Assembly (NCBI GenBank): GCA_964452645.1
Contig: CAYVMO010000003.1
Span: 124,001-188,000, forward strand
Direction: 5' to 3'
DNA length: 64,000 bases
DNA from: CAYXTW01 sp964452645
GTDB taxonomy: Bacteria > Zixibacteria > MSB-5A5 > GN15 > PGXB01
The notes below the pieces were generated by a model. The model worked only from the letters and a program-made list of their open reading frames with translations. It had not been told where the DNA came from and searched no databases. This document shows, one piece after another, positions 54,851 to 64,000 of this stretch; the first letter of the stretch is position 1; each line of letters begins with the position of its first letter. A program made the position numbers and the translations under genes.

Positions 54851-55564
54851 TTACTTCCTTCCGTCTGGCCTGAAAATCTTTCTTCTGACCGGAATGGAAT
54901 AATGTTTTTCCTCCGATTTTTCGTCAATATACTCAAAGGTTATCGATTTTTCAAATTCCGAAGCGATACCTTTTTCATTCAAAGTTATTTTTCCGACGGC
55001 CGTATCATGAGGGAGAATATAAAGGGGAAAATCAAGGTCATAAAATTCATCATCGTTGTAAATAAGTCTAAGCGGGACCGTTTCGGAAGTCACATTTATA
55101 ATATATATCGGAAATTCACGCTGCACCGAATCGCCGAATTGCGAGGCCACAACGCTGTGGGGATCCACATAAATCGGTTTTAGTTTCCGATGATCAAGGA
55201 CAATGTCGGCGATGACCCTGATATATTTTTCTCTCTCCGGCCCGTTGTAATAAAAATGAGGCCGCCATTCATGATGGGATGAATATGAAGCGGAAGAAAA
55301 TGCCATTTCCGCGACCAGGCTGTCTCCGGGCAATATAGTCGCTTCATTAAATGGCACAAGGATGCAGTCACAATAAGAGTCGACCTTGTGGATTCTGACC
55401 GGCGTATCCCCGGTCGATTTCAGGACGATTTTCCGATAATACTTCGTATATTGAGGAACTCTTCCGAAGTCCAGTTTATTCGGAATTATTTCCAGCTTGG
55501 CGCCGGCAAAAGCAGTCATATCGCCGGCCAATAACAGGATCAGTAAAAGCTGCAAAATACGCAT
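54851..55564 (-). CDS. Exported DUF1573 protein
   Basis: 237 aa from the ATG at 55564, with GAGGG 7 nt upstream; the long frame to 55693 is rejected. It has a signal peptide (1-21) and DFGRVP at 32. Cys65-Asp-Cys67 follows 33 residues after that Asp, in VDSYCDCILVP. A second Ig-like half follows. It is a paralogue of 32587-33291 and of the TGA-containing gene 123 nt downstream. The family may bind metal or undergo thiol redox reactions outside the cytoplasm; unproven. Confidence 0.85.
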   Translation of the reverse strand: MRILQLLLILLLAGDMTAFAGAKLEIIPNKLDFGRVPQYTKYYRKIVLKSTGDTPVRIHKVDSYCDCILVPFNEATILPGDSLVAEMAFSSASYSSHHEWRPHFYYNGPEREKYIRVIADIVLDHRKLKPIYVDPHSVVASQFGDSVQREFPIYIINVTSETVPLRLIYNDDEFYDLDFPLYILPHDTAVGKITLNEKGIASEFEKSITFEYIDEKSEEKHYSIPVRRKIFRPDGRK

Positions 55565-55760
55565 AACCATACCCTCATTGATAACATTATAAAACACTAA
55601 GTATATTTGGTTCCCAAAAAAAGGCAACCTTTTTTGAGCAAAATGACTCGGGAGCGGTTGATTTTTTAGTCGCCAATGCGTACCTTCCCGCAATGATTAT
55701 TTTTGCCAATATCAAAATCGCGAATTTTAACCCGATTCGGGAAATTAAGTGAGGAGCCTT

Positions 55761-57128
55761 ATGACGCCGGGAAAATATTTAGATGAGCACAAAAAACAAA
55801 GACTTCATGAATTAATTGAATTCCTGAAATTCCCCTCCATATCGGCCAGGAGCGAGCACAATAAGGATTTACAGGCCTGTGCCGAATGGCTGGCGAATCA
55901 TCTCAATTCGATTGGAATTAAGTCAAGAATTTATCCAACCGAGGCTCATCCTGCGGTTTTCGGAAGTAAAATCAGCTCGCCGGGTAAATTGACCGTACTG
56001 TACTATGGACATTATGACGTCCAGCCGGTGGAGCCGCTTGATTTGTGGCATTCGCCGCCGTTTGAGCCGGTCATCAAGGATGGCCGTATTATCGCCCGAG
56101 GCGCGACCGACGACAAGGGTCAACTTATGACACATGTCAAGGCGCTGGAGGCCTACATGAAAACCGGTACCGAGTTGCCAATCAATATCAAGATGATATT
56201 CGAGGGGGATGAGGAATCGGGTGCCGAGGCCCTGGGCGAATTTATTAAAAATAATGCCGAATTGCTGAAGGCTGATATAATCGTCGTTTCCGACAGCTCG
56301 CAGTTCGGAAAAGGTCAGCCGGCCGTGACGTATGGGCTCCGCGGGATTGCGGCTGTCGAAGTAAAGATTACCGGGCCCGATCATGATTTGCATTCCGGCA
56401 GTTACGGGGGTTCGGTTCCCAACCCGGTTAATGTCCTGGCTAAAATTATTGCCGGGATGCATGATAACGACGGTCGTATTTTGATTGACGGTTTTTATGA
56501 TAATGTCATTCCGATAACCGATTGGGAACGAGAGCAGTTTGCGAAACTGCCGTTTGATCGTGATAGATTCCTGGCTGAAGTCGGCTCCCGAGAGCTGCAC
56601 GGTGAAAAGGATTATTCCATTTATGAGCAGCTCTGGTCACGGCCGACACTGGATGTTAACGGAATCACCGGCGGCTATCAGGGGGAAGGCGGGAAAACCA
56701 TTATTCCCTCCTGGGCTTCGGCCAAAATAACGATGCGGCTGGTTCCGAATCAAAAGCCGGATGAGATTCTTGAGAAATTCGAAAGCTATTTTCGAAAAAT
56801 TTGTCCTGGTTATGTAGATTGCGAAATCAATATTCACGGTGGCGCCGCCGCCGTTGTCGTGCCGACCGACGGACCCTGGCTGGAAGCGGCCGGAAAGGCA
56901 ATCAAGAGAGGTTTCGAGGTCAATCCGGTTTTTATTAAAGAAGGCGGTTCGATTCCGGTTGTCGGGACATTCAAAAAAGTTCTCGGTCTCGACACGCTTC
57001 TTTTAGGCTGGGGGCAGCATGACGATAACGCCCATTCACCCAATGAACGTTTTTCCATAGATGATTTTGAGCGTGGATGTTATTCGGCCCTGGCTTTAAT
57101 TGATGAATTATCGAAAGTTAAGGCTTAA
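55761..57128 (+). CDS. M20-family dipeptidase/peptidase
   Basis: 455 aa from the ATG at 55761, with GAGGAG just upstream; a GTG at 55749 is rejected. Metal and catalytic motifs are present: YGHYDVQPVEP (His, Asp), GATDDKGQ (bridging Asp), EGDEESGA (catalytic Glu and Glu ligand), SDSSQFG and DDNAHSPNE (final His). The dimerisation domain begins after DLHSGSYGG. The family hydrolyses peptides or N-acyl amino acids using two zinc ions. No signal peptide. The SDR gene starts 2 nt after the stop, so the two are coupled. Confidence 0.93.
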   Translation: MTPGKYLDEHKKQRLHELIEFLKFPSISARSEHNKDLQACAEWLANHLNSIGIKSRIYPTEAHPAVFGSKISSPGKLTVLYYGHYDVQPVEPLDLWHSPPFEPVIKDGRIIARGATDDKGQLMTHVKALEAYMKTGTELPINIKMIFEGDEESGAEALGEFIKNNAELLKADIIVVSDSSQFGKGQPAVTYGLRGIAAVEVKITGPDHDLHSGSYGGSVPNPVNVLAKIIAGMHDNDGRILIDGFYDNVIPITDWEREQFAKLPFDRDRFLAEVGSRELHGEKDYSIYEQLWSRPTLDVNGITGGYQGEGGKTIIPSWASAKITMRLVPNQKPDEILEKFESYFRKICPGYVDCEINIHGGAAAVVVPTDGPWLEAAGKAIKRGFEVNPVFIKEGGSIPVVGTFKKVLGLDTLLLGWGQHDDNAHSPNERFSIDDFERGCYSALALIDELSKVKA

Positions 57129-57130
57129 CT

Positions 57131-57922
57131 GTGGACTTGAAGATTAAGAATAGAGCCGCACTTATAACCGGAGCCTCAGCCGGTCTTGGTTTTGCCGCGG
57201 CGATGGCTCTGGCGGACGAAGGTGTGAAAGTGGCTATCAATTCCCGCTCCGGTGAAAATCTGCAAAAGGCCTCCGAAAAAATCGAGATGAAAACAGGGAT
57301 TAAACCATTGGCGGTTATTGGAGATATCTCCGAAGCAGGTGTCGCGGAGAAGATTGTCAAGCAATCTGCTGACCGATTGGGATCGATTGACATCCTGGTT
57401 TCAAACTGCGGCGGCCCGCCTGCGGGCCTTTTTATGCAGCATGATAAAGAAAGCTGGCAAAAATCCGCAGATTTGACATTATTTTCAGCCATAAATCTTT
57501 CCCGAGCGGTACTGCCCGGTATGATTGAGAAAAAATGGGGACGAATTATCTTTATCACTTCCGTGGCGGTGAAACAACCGATCGATAATCTGATAATATC
57601 GAATTGCCTCCGGGCCGGAGTGACCGGTTTTGCCAAATCGATTTCGAATGAATATGCCGCTTCGGGGATTACCGTCAATACCGTCTGTCCGGGCTATACC
57701 GAGACGGAACGCCTGAAAGATCTGGCGCAACATCAATCGGAAGCGAGCGGCATTAGTATTGACGAAGCATATGCCGGTTGGACTCGAAATGTTCCGGCGG
57801 CACGTCTGGGCCGGCCGGAAGAACTGGCGGCATTGATTACGTTTCTGGCATCGGAGAAGGCCTCGTATATTACCGGAACCTCGATTCCCGTTGACGGCGG
57901 CTATGCGAAGGGATTACTATAG
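57131..57922 (+). CDS. Atypical short-chain dehydrogenase/reductase
   Basis: 263 aa from a GTG start. It has the NAD(P) motif TGASAGLG (14-21), GDISE, and SNCGGPP in place of NNAG. The usual catalytic YxxxK is absent: after TSVAVKQPIDNL comes IISNCLRAGVTGFAKS, with Asn-Cys in the Tyr position and Arg for Lys. The C-terminus keeps VCPGYTETERL and GTSIPVDGGY. This subfamily is widespread but without a settled reaction. It follows the M20 gene with a 2-nt gap. Confidence 0.88.
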   Translation: MDLKIKNRAALITGASAGLGFAAAMALADEGVKVAINSRSGENLQKASEKIEMKTGIKPLAVIGDISEAGVAEKIVKQSADRLGSIDILVSNCGGPPAGLFMQHDKESWQKSADLTLFSAINLSRAVLPGMIEKKWGRIIFITSVAVKQPIDNLIISNCLRAGVTGFAKSISNEYAASGITVNTVCPGYTETERLKDLAQHQSEASGISIDEAYAGWTRNVPAARLGRPEELAALITFLASEKASYITGTSIPVDGGYAKGLL

Positions 57923-57995
57923 CGACTTTACGTCGATTATATAAAACGGTAATTGTTTAAATAAAATTGTCAGCTATTATTGATAACTATTCTAT

Positions 57996-58889
57996 TTGAG
58001 TAATTCGGACCAAAGACAAAAGCCGCTCTGGTTTCTCTATCTGGTACTCCTCGGTCATCAGGTCGTAACCGCTTTTGCCTTTCCGATGGCCAAGCTGGGC
58101 TTAAATGAGATCGAACCATTTACCTATGCTTTCTTAAGATTCGCGCTCGCCTCGGTACTTTATATCCCGGTTCTGTTTCTTCTAAGGAAGAAAAAAACCA
58201 TCCCGTTTAGGGATCATGTCAGAATTTTTATAGTCGGCATTGTTCTGATACCGTTCAATCAGGTGATATTTCTCGTCGGCCAATCAAAAACCACAGCCGG
58301 CCATTCGAGCTTGCTCTTTGCAACCATTCCGATTTTTATTTATGCTCTGGCCGTCATTTTTTTAAAAGAAAAGGCAACTCTTCGACGCACTTTCGGAATA
58401 TTGATTGCGGCCGTCGGCGTGTATCTTATTCTTTCCGGCGGGCACGTGCAGTTCAGCGGAAGTTATCTGGTCGGCGATTCACTTGTGCTGGTTGCCGTTG
58501 TTGCCTGGGCGGTCGCAACTGTAATGGTCAAGCCGCTGGCGGTCAAGTACGGTGCTTTCCGCGTAACCGGCCTGGCGCTGTTGTACGGCTCTCTGTTATA
58601 TATGCCGTATGGCTTTTATAAATCGTTATCTTTTCGATTAACCGATTTAACCGCCGCCGCCTGGATTTCCATATTATATCTGGCTGTTATTGTATCGGTT
58701 CTGGCCTATTTCCTGTGGTACTGGGTTTTGAAATATATGGAGGCCTCGCGCGTGGCGGTGATTCAAAATATCCAGCCGATTATCGCCTCGGCCGTCGCCG
58801 TCCCTTTATTAAATGAGACGATCGGACGAAATTTTATTATCGGCGGGATAATTGTTATCACCGGGGTTGTTCTGACAGAATTGGAATAA
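57996..58889 (+). CDS. EamA-family (DMT) transporter
   Basis: 297 aa with a TTG start. About ten membrane helices in two EamA halves: TYAFLRFALASVLYIPV and the second copy around VAWAVATVMVKPLAVKYG, ending in VLTELE. The family moves small metabolites such as amino acids or nucleotide precursors across the inner membrane; substrate unknown. It is separated from the SDR gene by 73 nt with no visible terminator. Confidence 0.9.
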   Translation: MSNSDQRQKPLWFLYLVLLGHQVVTAFAFPMAKLGLNEIEPFTYAFLRFALASVLYIPVLFLLRKKKTIPFRDHVRIFIVGIVLIPFNQVIFLVGQSKTTAGHSSLLFATIPIFIYALAVIFLKEKATLRRTFGILIAAVGVYLILSGGHVQFSGSYLVGDSLVLVAVVAWAVATVMVKPLAVKYGAFRVTGLALLYGSLLYMPYGFYKSLSFRLTDLTAAAWISILYLAVIVSVLAYFLWYWVLKYMEASRVAVIQNIQPIIASAVAVPLLNETIGRNFIIGGIIVITGVVLTELE

Positions 58890-58971
58890 TCGTTATGTTT
58901 TTTTCTGACCATTTGTCGATTATTTTGTTATAGTGAAATAAGAACATAATATATTTTGGAGTGATATCTCG

Positions 58972-59655
58972 ATGCATAAATTGAATTCATCAAGCGAAGG
59001 GAAAAAAGAGCCCGCCGATCGCGACCTGTGGTCGGTTTTCAGGATTATGTCGGAATTCGTTGAAGGTTTCGATACGCTGCGATATCTTCATCCGGCCGTT
59101 TCCATTTTCGGCTCCTCGGCTTTGCCCGAGAAATCGAAATACTATCAACTGGCCCGCGACGTCGCCCGAAAATTGTCCGATGCAGGGTTTTCCATCATTA
59201 CCGGAGGCGGGCCAAGCATTATGGAGGCCGCCAACCGCGGCGGATATGAAGGGAAATCGAAATCGGTCGGATTGAATATAGAAATCCCTCACGAGCAACA
59301 ACCCAATAAATATCAGAATATATCACTTCACTTTCGTTATTTCTTCGCCCGCAAGGTGATGTTCGTTAAATACGCCTCGGCTATTGTAATTATGCCGGGC
59401 GGATTCGGCACGCTTGACGAACTGTTTGAGATGCTGACTCTGATTCAGACCGAAAAGGTGTTTCATTTTCCGGTTGTGCTGGTCGGCTCGGATTTCTGGG
59501 GTGGCTTAATCGATTGGATTGTATCCAGCCCCATCGGCGTCGGGACATTATCAAAAGACGATCTGAAATTATTTTCATTGACCGATGATCCCGACGAGGT
59601 CGTTCGGATAATTAAGGAAGGTTACGCCAAGGTTCGTCGCTCGAAAGCTATTTAG
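58972..59655 (+). CDS. LOG-family Rossmann-fold protein
   Basis: 227 aa. It has SIFGSS near 43, TGGGPSIMEAANRG near 75, and the signature PGGFGTLDELFE near 142. These motifs define the LOG/lysine-decarboxylase-like family, which cleaves nucleoside 5'-monophosphates to release a base. The exact substrate here is unknown. It ends 9 nt before the convergent membrane-protein gene. Confidence 0.92.
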   Translation: MHKLNSSSEGKKEPADRDLWSVFRIMSEFVEGFDTLRYLHPAVSIFGSSALPEKSKYYQLARDVARKLSDAGFSIITGGGPSIMEAANRGGYEGKSKSVGLNIEIPHEQQPNKYQNISLHFRYFFARKVMFVKYASAIVIMPGGFGTLDELFEMLTLIQTEKVFHFPVVLVGSDFWGGLIDWIVSSPIGVGTLSKDDLKLFSLTDDPDEVVRIIKEGYAKVRRSKAI

Positions 59656-59664
59656 CCGGATATA

Positions 59665-60879
59665 TTACATGTCTGCTGTCTGAAACCGTCTTCGGCTTAA
59701 TTCCACGATCAGAAAAATTATCGCAAGGGAAATATGTATTCCCATGTAAATCCAGTTTCCGTCATGCCAGGCGCGGTATTCGAACTCCGGGAAAAGCAGT
59801 TTGGAAATTGAAATTGAAACAGCCAAAAGAATTATTAAAATGGTATGACTTATCCATTTATTATATCTATAGAACACATCTTTAATCTGACTCCCGCGCG
59901 TCTTCAGATAGGACAAGACCAGCGGAATCAAAAATATTGCGGGGGGCAGAAACAATCGACTTTCTCGAAAATGACCGTAGATATAGGTCGATACTATACA
60001 TCCAAGCGTGGTGAGGACCGCCCCGAAACGGATTGGATTTGCATATTGGGAATTGATTTCCGGCTTTTGGAAGAGTTGATAAAATCCGACCACCCAGATA
60101 AATCCAAGAGAAACAATAAATGAAAATATGGAATCACTGGTACGGAGCGCGCCGTCGAAATTAAATTGATATCCGTATTCCGGGTGGGGAAAATAAAAAC
60201 CGACAAGCAATATCCGTCCTCCGAGGAATAGTGCAAGAGTTAACAAACATATTAAAATCGATTTGCCCGGGCCACCATTTTCTTGCCGGTATATTATCGC
60301 GCACAATATCGGAATAAAAAATATAGCCGTCTCCCGTGCCACCAGGGCGATTGCCATTGTCAGGGCCGCCAGAATGAATTTATGTCGAATCGCCAATCCC
60401 AATGATAGCGGCGCCATTAAATATAGCCAGAAATCCGACCAAGTGAAAATCGGCTCGAAATGCGCCAGAAATACGGGTAACGATAAGGCGAATATAATCA
60501 TACCGATTATACTTAGGCGATGACTGTACCCTAATTGACTGAAATAAAAATAAAGGGCCGGACACATCAGAAAAAACAACAGGAATTGCAGACCGAAGAA
60601 TGCAGCTCTGATAGATAAATCGATCTTCTCGTTTAAAAAATTTACTATACCGGTCGTTAAAGGTCGCACCCGAAATACATCCGCTGAAGAATGCAAATCA
60701 AGCTTCATTTGCCAGCTTTCTTCGCTATGATTTAAGGTGCTGGGGCTGGTAAAATGAACGATAATAGTCAGGCCTGTTAAGAGTGCCGCCAATAGCCAGA
60801 CGTGAATCCATTTTCCGGGAGGAGTGGCGACCGCCTTAGGCCAAATCCGCTTTTTCGTAGACTCCGTTCCGTCCGACAC
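59665..60879 (-). CDS. Polytopic membrane protein, possibly a GT-C-like enzyme
   Basis: 404 aa from a GTG at 60879, preceded by AGGGG. About ten to eleven hydrophobic helices fill it, after a cytoplasmic Lys/Arg-rich start. HSEESWQMK and ALVARETAIFFIP lie between helices, reminiscent of the loops of membrane-bound glycosyltransferases, but I cannot name a family. It follows the M29 gene by 40 nt on the same strand. It may act on a lipid-linked substrate; that is a guess. Confidence 0.7.
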   Translation of the reverse strand: MSDGTESTKKRIWPKAVATPPGKWIHVWLLAALLTGLTIIVHFTSPSTLNHSEESWQMKLDLHSSADVFRVRPLTTGIVNFLNEKIDLSIRAAFFGLQFLLFFLMCPALYFYFSQLGYSHRLSIIGMIIFALSLPVFLAHFEPIFTWSDFWLYLMAPLSLGLAIRHKFILAALTMAIALVARETAIFFIPILCAIIYRQENGGPGKSILICLLTLALFLGGRILLVGFYFPHPEYGYQFNFDGALRTSDSIFSFIVSLGFIWVVGFYQLFQKPEINSQYANPIRFGAVLTTLGCIVSTYIYGHFRESRLFLPPAIFLIPLVLSYLKTRGSQIKDVFYRYNKWISHTILIILLAVSISISKLLFPEFEYRAWHDGNWIYMGIHISLAIIFLIVELSRRRFQTADM

Positions 60880-60919
60880 TTAATATTTCCCCTCCTTATG
60901 AACCCGATTGGTTTTCGGG

Positions 60920-62047
60920 TTATGCCCGGAGGTTTTCCTCCGAGAATGCTTTCTCCAATTCCGGATCGGTGAAGATGCCGTCTTTGCGAATTAATTTATC
61001 ATCAAAATATATCTCGCCGCCGCCGTAGTCTTTTCTTTGAATCAACACCAGGTCCCAATGAATGGCCGACTTGTTGCCGTTGGGTGCTTCGTCATAACAG
61101 CAGCCGGGTGTCAGGTGTATTGAGCCGCGGATTTTTTCGTCGAAAAGCGTGTCTTTCATCGGATGCAAAACAAAAGGATTTACGCCGAGAGAAAACTCGC
61201 CGACATATCGTGCATTTATATCGGTATCCAGGATTTTATTCAATTTGTCTTCAAATGCCGCCGAGGTTGCCTTGATTATTTTGCCGTCTTTGAAGGTAAA
61301 ACTGATGTCGTTATAGACTACACCTTCATGCAGGGACGGCGCATTATATGTAATCGTACCATTGATCGACTCCCGGACAGGCGCCGTATAAACCTCACCG
61401 TCGGGAATATTACGCGTCCCATCACACTTGACAACATTAATATTTTTAATTGAAAAAGTCAGGTCAGTCCCCGGTGACTTAATATGCACTTTATCGGTTT
61501 TATTCATCAATTCCACCAGCGGGTCCATCACTTTCGACATCTTGGCATAATCCAAACAGCAGACGTCGTAATAGAAGTCTTCGAATTTTTCCTGTGATGT
61601 TTCCGCCAGTTGGGCCATGGCATTGTTGGGAAATCTCAAAACACACCAGTTGGTGTGCTTGACGCGCTGCTCAAGGTGCACCGGTTTGTAAAATATTTTC
61701 TGAAAGCGCTCCATCTGCCTCGAATCGATATCGGCCAGATCGAACGGATTGTCGGAACCACGTAATCCGATGTACGCCGACGCCTTTTTCATCATGTCAA
61801 GATGGTAATCCGACAATTTTTGCATCTGATCTTCGCCTGCCGTCCGGAGAAACTGGCGTATTAGCGATTCATCATTATAATACCAGAAAGTCACCCCGCC
61901 CTTCTCGGTCGCGTACTTGATGATTTCCTTACCCAGTTCAAGCGTCTCGACACCTTTGATTTCAAGATATAAAATCTCACCCGGCTGCAGCCTGACCGAA
62001 TAGTCAATCAGACTTTTTGCCAATACGGTATTGCGTTTGTCCTTCAT
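60920..62047 (-). CDS. M29-family aminopeptidase (AmpS/PepS-like)
   Basis: 375 aa. The metal-binding segments of M29 are in order: GEVYTAPV (Glu), HEGVVYND, then VGEFSLGVNPF, RGSIHLTPG and SAIHWDLVLIQ. Typical members are about 370-410 aa and remove N-terminal residues with two metal ions. AAAGGA precedes the ATG. A small hairpin (AACCCGA/TCGGGTT, 60901-60921) overlaps its stop, and the next gene on this strand follows in 40 nt. Confidence 0.92.
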   Translation of the reverse strand: MKDKRNTVLAKSLIDYSVRLQPGEILYLEIKGVETLELGKEIIKYATEKGGVTFWYYNDESLIRQFLRTAGEDQMQKLSDYHLDMMKKASAYIGLRGSDNPFDLADIDSRQMERFQKIFYKPVHLEQRVKHTNWCVLRFPNNAMAQLAETSQEKFEDFYYDVCCLDYAKMSKVMDPLVELMNKTDKVHIKSPGTDLTFSIKNINVVKCDGTRNIPDGEVYTAPVRESINGTITYNAPSLHEGVVYNDISFTFKDGKIIKATSAAFEDKLNKILDTDINARYVGEFSLGVNPFVLHPMKDTLFDEKIRGSIHLTPGCCYDEAPNGNKSAIHWDLVLIQRKDYGGGEIYFDDKLIRKDGIFTDPELEKAFSEENLRA

Positions 62048-62303
62048 GTTAAAAATCCTTTCTTCTTTTTAGGCAAGATACGATATAATGAAATAAATTG
62101 CAAGACGCCCGGACATATTTGTATCTATCACAAGATTAGTGAGAGATTTTTTTCCCGATAATTATTAGATTTATACTTGCTTAATTTGTATAAGTTATAA
62201 GAAGTGATTAATATCCATATATGGATGGATAGTCCAATTGCTGATTTTTCTTGCTTCGAGATTGTTGAATTGATTATCTTTTTAAAAAAAGGAATAGCAT
62301 GAA

Positions 62304-62762
62304 ATGGAAATGAAAGGTACGGAACAGCAGAGTTTTGAACAGTTTCTGTGCGTTAAAATCGGCGGACGCTGGCTGGCCGTTGATGCCACACGGATCGTCG
62401 AAATCATTAATCCGGCCTCCGCGCAAAGCGTCGGTACGCAGGTCAAGGATGACGGTAAGATTATCGATTACCACGGTGAAATTTTACAGACTATCCGTCT
62501 GGCCGATATCCTGCTCGGCTCCCGTTCTCATTATGATACGTCGCAGCGCATTCTGATTTCCGAGGTGGGGGAAAGGATGGCCGGTTTGATTGTCGATTCC
62601 GCCGAAGAAATTATCAGAATTCCGAAAGACAAGCTATCGATAATTGAACCTGTCTCTTCTGATATGAATATCGATTCGCTCGAAGGGGCAATTGAGACCG
62701 ACGAAAAAGTGATTAATATTTTATCTCTTGATAAATTATATCAGTTGGCCGGAGTCGTTTGA
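62304..62762 (+). CDS. CheW-like chemotaxis coupling protein
   Basis: 152 aa, a single CheW/SH3-like domain (about 12-145) with FLCVKIGGRWLAVDATRIVEII and MAGLIVDSAEEIIRIP. It would link receptors to CheA, or act as a simple scaffold. No cheA, receptor or flagellar gene is in this window. The start ATG follows AAGGAA. Confidence 0.88.
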   Translation: MEMKGTEQQSFEQFLCVKIGGRWLAVDATRIVEIINPASAQSVGTQVKDDGKIIDYHGEILQTIRLADILLGSRSHYDTSQRILISEVGERMAGLIVDSAEEIIRIPKDKLSIIEPVSSDMNIDSLEGAIETDEKVINILSLDKLYQLAGVV

Positions 62763-62938
62763 CGCCGAGATATATTTATTATCTAACTGTCTCGGGCAAA
62801 TAATGGTGTAATCTTTGGGCCTTGTTCATCGGCATTTGTTGACATTTTAACTATCCATTTCATTTTCCGACCTATATTGTAATTTTAGTCGCTTATAACT
62901 ATATTCCCCGAAAACATTTAAACGGTATTGAAACCGGG

Positions 62939-64000
62939 ATGAACAAAAAACGGCAGCTTAATATATTATATACCGATATCGGTCGAGGGCATCCACATTA
63001 TCTCGACGGTGTCATCGAATGCATGCGAACAAAATATCCCGATCAAATACATTTGAATACCATCGATGTTTTTGCATTATCTCACGGTTTGTCTTTAAAA
63101 TTATGGTGTTTTGTTCGGTGGTTGTACCGAGTCGGGAGTCAGGGGGGAATCATCGGTCGGCTGTATGGGGCCATCAGAAAAGGTAGAAATCCGGGTCGAT
63201 ACGGTCTGCTGGAAAAATATCTGGCGCGCGATATCAGGAAATATTTGAAAAAAGAAAAATATCCGACGCTGGTGGCGCATCCGATTTTAATTCGGATGAT
63301 ATCGGATATTGTCGAGGTCTACTACCAGCACGGTGAGATTGCGGTGCCTGATGAAGCAGTCGTTAAAGGTCCTCGAAGTACCTTCGTACCGCTTGTGATA
63401 TCAAAGGAAAAATTCTTAAGGGCCGGATCACCTGAAATTAATATTGGAGTCACCGGATTATGTATCGAAAATCAACTGGCCAAAAAAGCATCCGACTATT
63501 TCGAGTGTCGGCTGTCGAGAATAAATGGCGGCGGGCGGTTATGCGGCGGCTTTTTTTCCTCCGGCGCCGAACCGATTCAACATATCGATAAAATCATTCT
63601 GGCCCTTGATTCATTAAAGAGGAATGGTGGACAGGCTTGCGTTTTCTGCAAGAAGGATGGTATTCTTGAAAAGGCGATTTCGGATCGACTGAAAATCAGG
63701 ACTATCGATAATTTCAATCAGGCAGGGAATATCGGCAGTCTTTTAAAATCGGCAAATATTCTGGCCTTTTCTTATGAAAACCGACAGGAAGAGAATATCT
63801 GCACTATACATTTGTTTGAGTTTCTTGATTATTTTGTGGCGCCATCGCACGAACGTACCGGTTGGGCCGTCGGATTAGGATTGCCGATGTTTATTCTGCA
63901 TCCTGTTATAGGTACATTCTCGCCGCTCAACCGAGAGTTTTTATTGAAGCAGGGAGTTGCAGTCGATCTTGACACTAACCATGAAGCGAAGAATTTCGGA
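62939..64000 (+). CDS. Glycosyltransferase-like protein (partial, C-terminus beyond window)
   Basis: 354 codons from the ATG at 62939, open to the window end. The start NILYTDIGRGHPHYLDGV resembles the glycine-rich N-terminal loop of MGDG-synthase/UgtP-type GT-B transferases. GERTGWAV-like sequence, here SHERTGWAVGLGLPMF near 303, recalls their C-terminal donor-binding helix. A nucleotide-sugar or lipid-linked acceptor is possible. Family assignment is tentative. It follows CheW by 176 nt, with no Shine-Dalgarno sequence clearly placed. Confidence 0.6.
   Translation, partial: MNKKRQLNILYTDIGRGHPHYLDGVIECMRTKYPDQIHLNTIDVFALSHGLSLKLWCFVRWLYRVGSQGGIIGRLYGAIRKGRNPGRYGLLEKYLARDIRKYLKKEKYPTLVAHPILIRMISDIVEVYYQHGEIAVPDEAVVKGPRSTFVPLVISKEKFLRAGSPEINIGVTGLCIENQLAKKASDYFECRLSRINGGGRLCGGFFSSGAEPIQHIDKIILALDSLKRNGGQACVFCKKDGILEKAISDRLKIRTIDNFNQAGNIGSLLKSANILAFSYENRQEENICTIHLFEFLDYFVAPSHERTGWAVGLGLPMFILHPVIGTFSPLNREFLLKQGVAVDLDTNHEAKNFG

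Overview
This 64 kb window comes from a bacterial genome that looks like a member of the FCB superphylum, most likely a Zixibacteria-type lineage. That assignment is inference from gene style. Several very large secreted proteins end in paired dockerin-type calcium modules (core NIFDIT..I.YLYL.G). One secreted protease carries a FlgD-like C-terminal sorting domain. There are two GWxTD-domain proteins, three DUF1573 proteins and a SUF-only iron-sulfur system. Promoters are sigma70-like (TTGACA, 16-17 bp, TATATT or TATAAT). I see no phage, insertion sequence or CRISPR array. A 100-N scaffold gap lies at 30871-30970, so this is a draft, probably metagenomic, assembly.

Layout. 1-597: partial ADP-ribosylglycohydrolase. 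694-2606: a dockerin protein and a polysaccharide-deacetylase-like protein that has lost its metal ligands. 2717-9715: a tight redox operon with a P-loop ATPase, a four-subunit 2-oxoacid:ferredoxin oxidoreductase, NuoE/F/G-like NADH-module subunits and a polyferredoxin. 9850-13044: a lipoprotein with a dead peptidase-like fold, a citryl-CoA-lyase-like citrate synthase homologue, RdgB, a Nudix hydrolase and tRNA-Pro, with repetitive intergenic elements around rdgB. 13208-17095: a subtilisin-like protease with PKD repeats. 17548-23658: rrf2-sufCBD-Rieske-sufS-sufU, with a perfect palindrome in front of the regulator. 23826-24341: a small triheme cytochrome. 24436-36733: secreted dockerin proteins (C39-like peptidase, giant SBBP/TSP3/beta-helix protein, sialidase-like protein) with a DUF1573 gene and a cysteine synthase between them. 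37287-44215: SPOR lipoprotein, S9 peptidase, a zinc-ribbon/PEGA/TPR protein with a CW-type partner, and a lipoprotein. 44363-53927: Yip1, TolC, MacA, MacB ATPase, two MacB-like permeases and two GWxTD proteins, apparently one export operon. 53994-55564: two DUF1573 genes. 55761-64000: M20 peptidase, atypical SDR, EamA transporter, LOG-family protein, a polytopic membrane protein, M29 aminopeptidase, CheW and a partial glycosyltransferase-like gene.

How the genes fit together. The redox operon would pass electrons from oxidative 2-oxoacid decarboxylation through ferredoxins to an NADH-binding module, or the reverse. It holds many iron-sulfur clusters, as do the ferredoxins and the Rieske protein, and the SUF operon would build them. 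The secreted proteins use two different C-terminal address tags: paired dockerins, and a FlgD-like domain.

The most unusual observation is the DUF1573 gene at 53994-54728. It is interrupted by one in-frame TGA exactly where both paralogues in this window have the first Cys of their C-x-C motif. A stem-loop follows at the distance expected of a bacterial SECIS element. I read it as a candidate selenoprotein; a nonsense mutation is the alternative.
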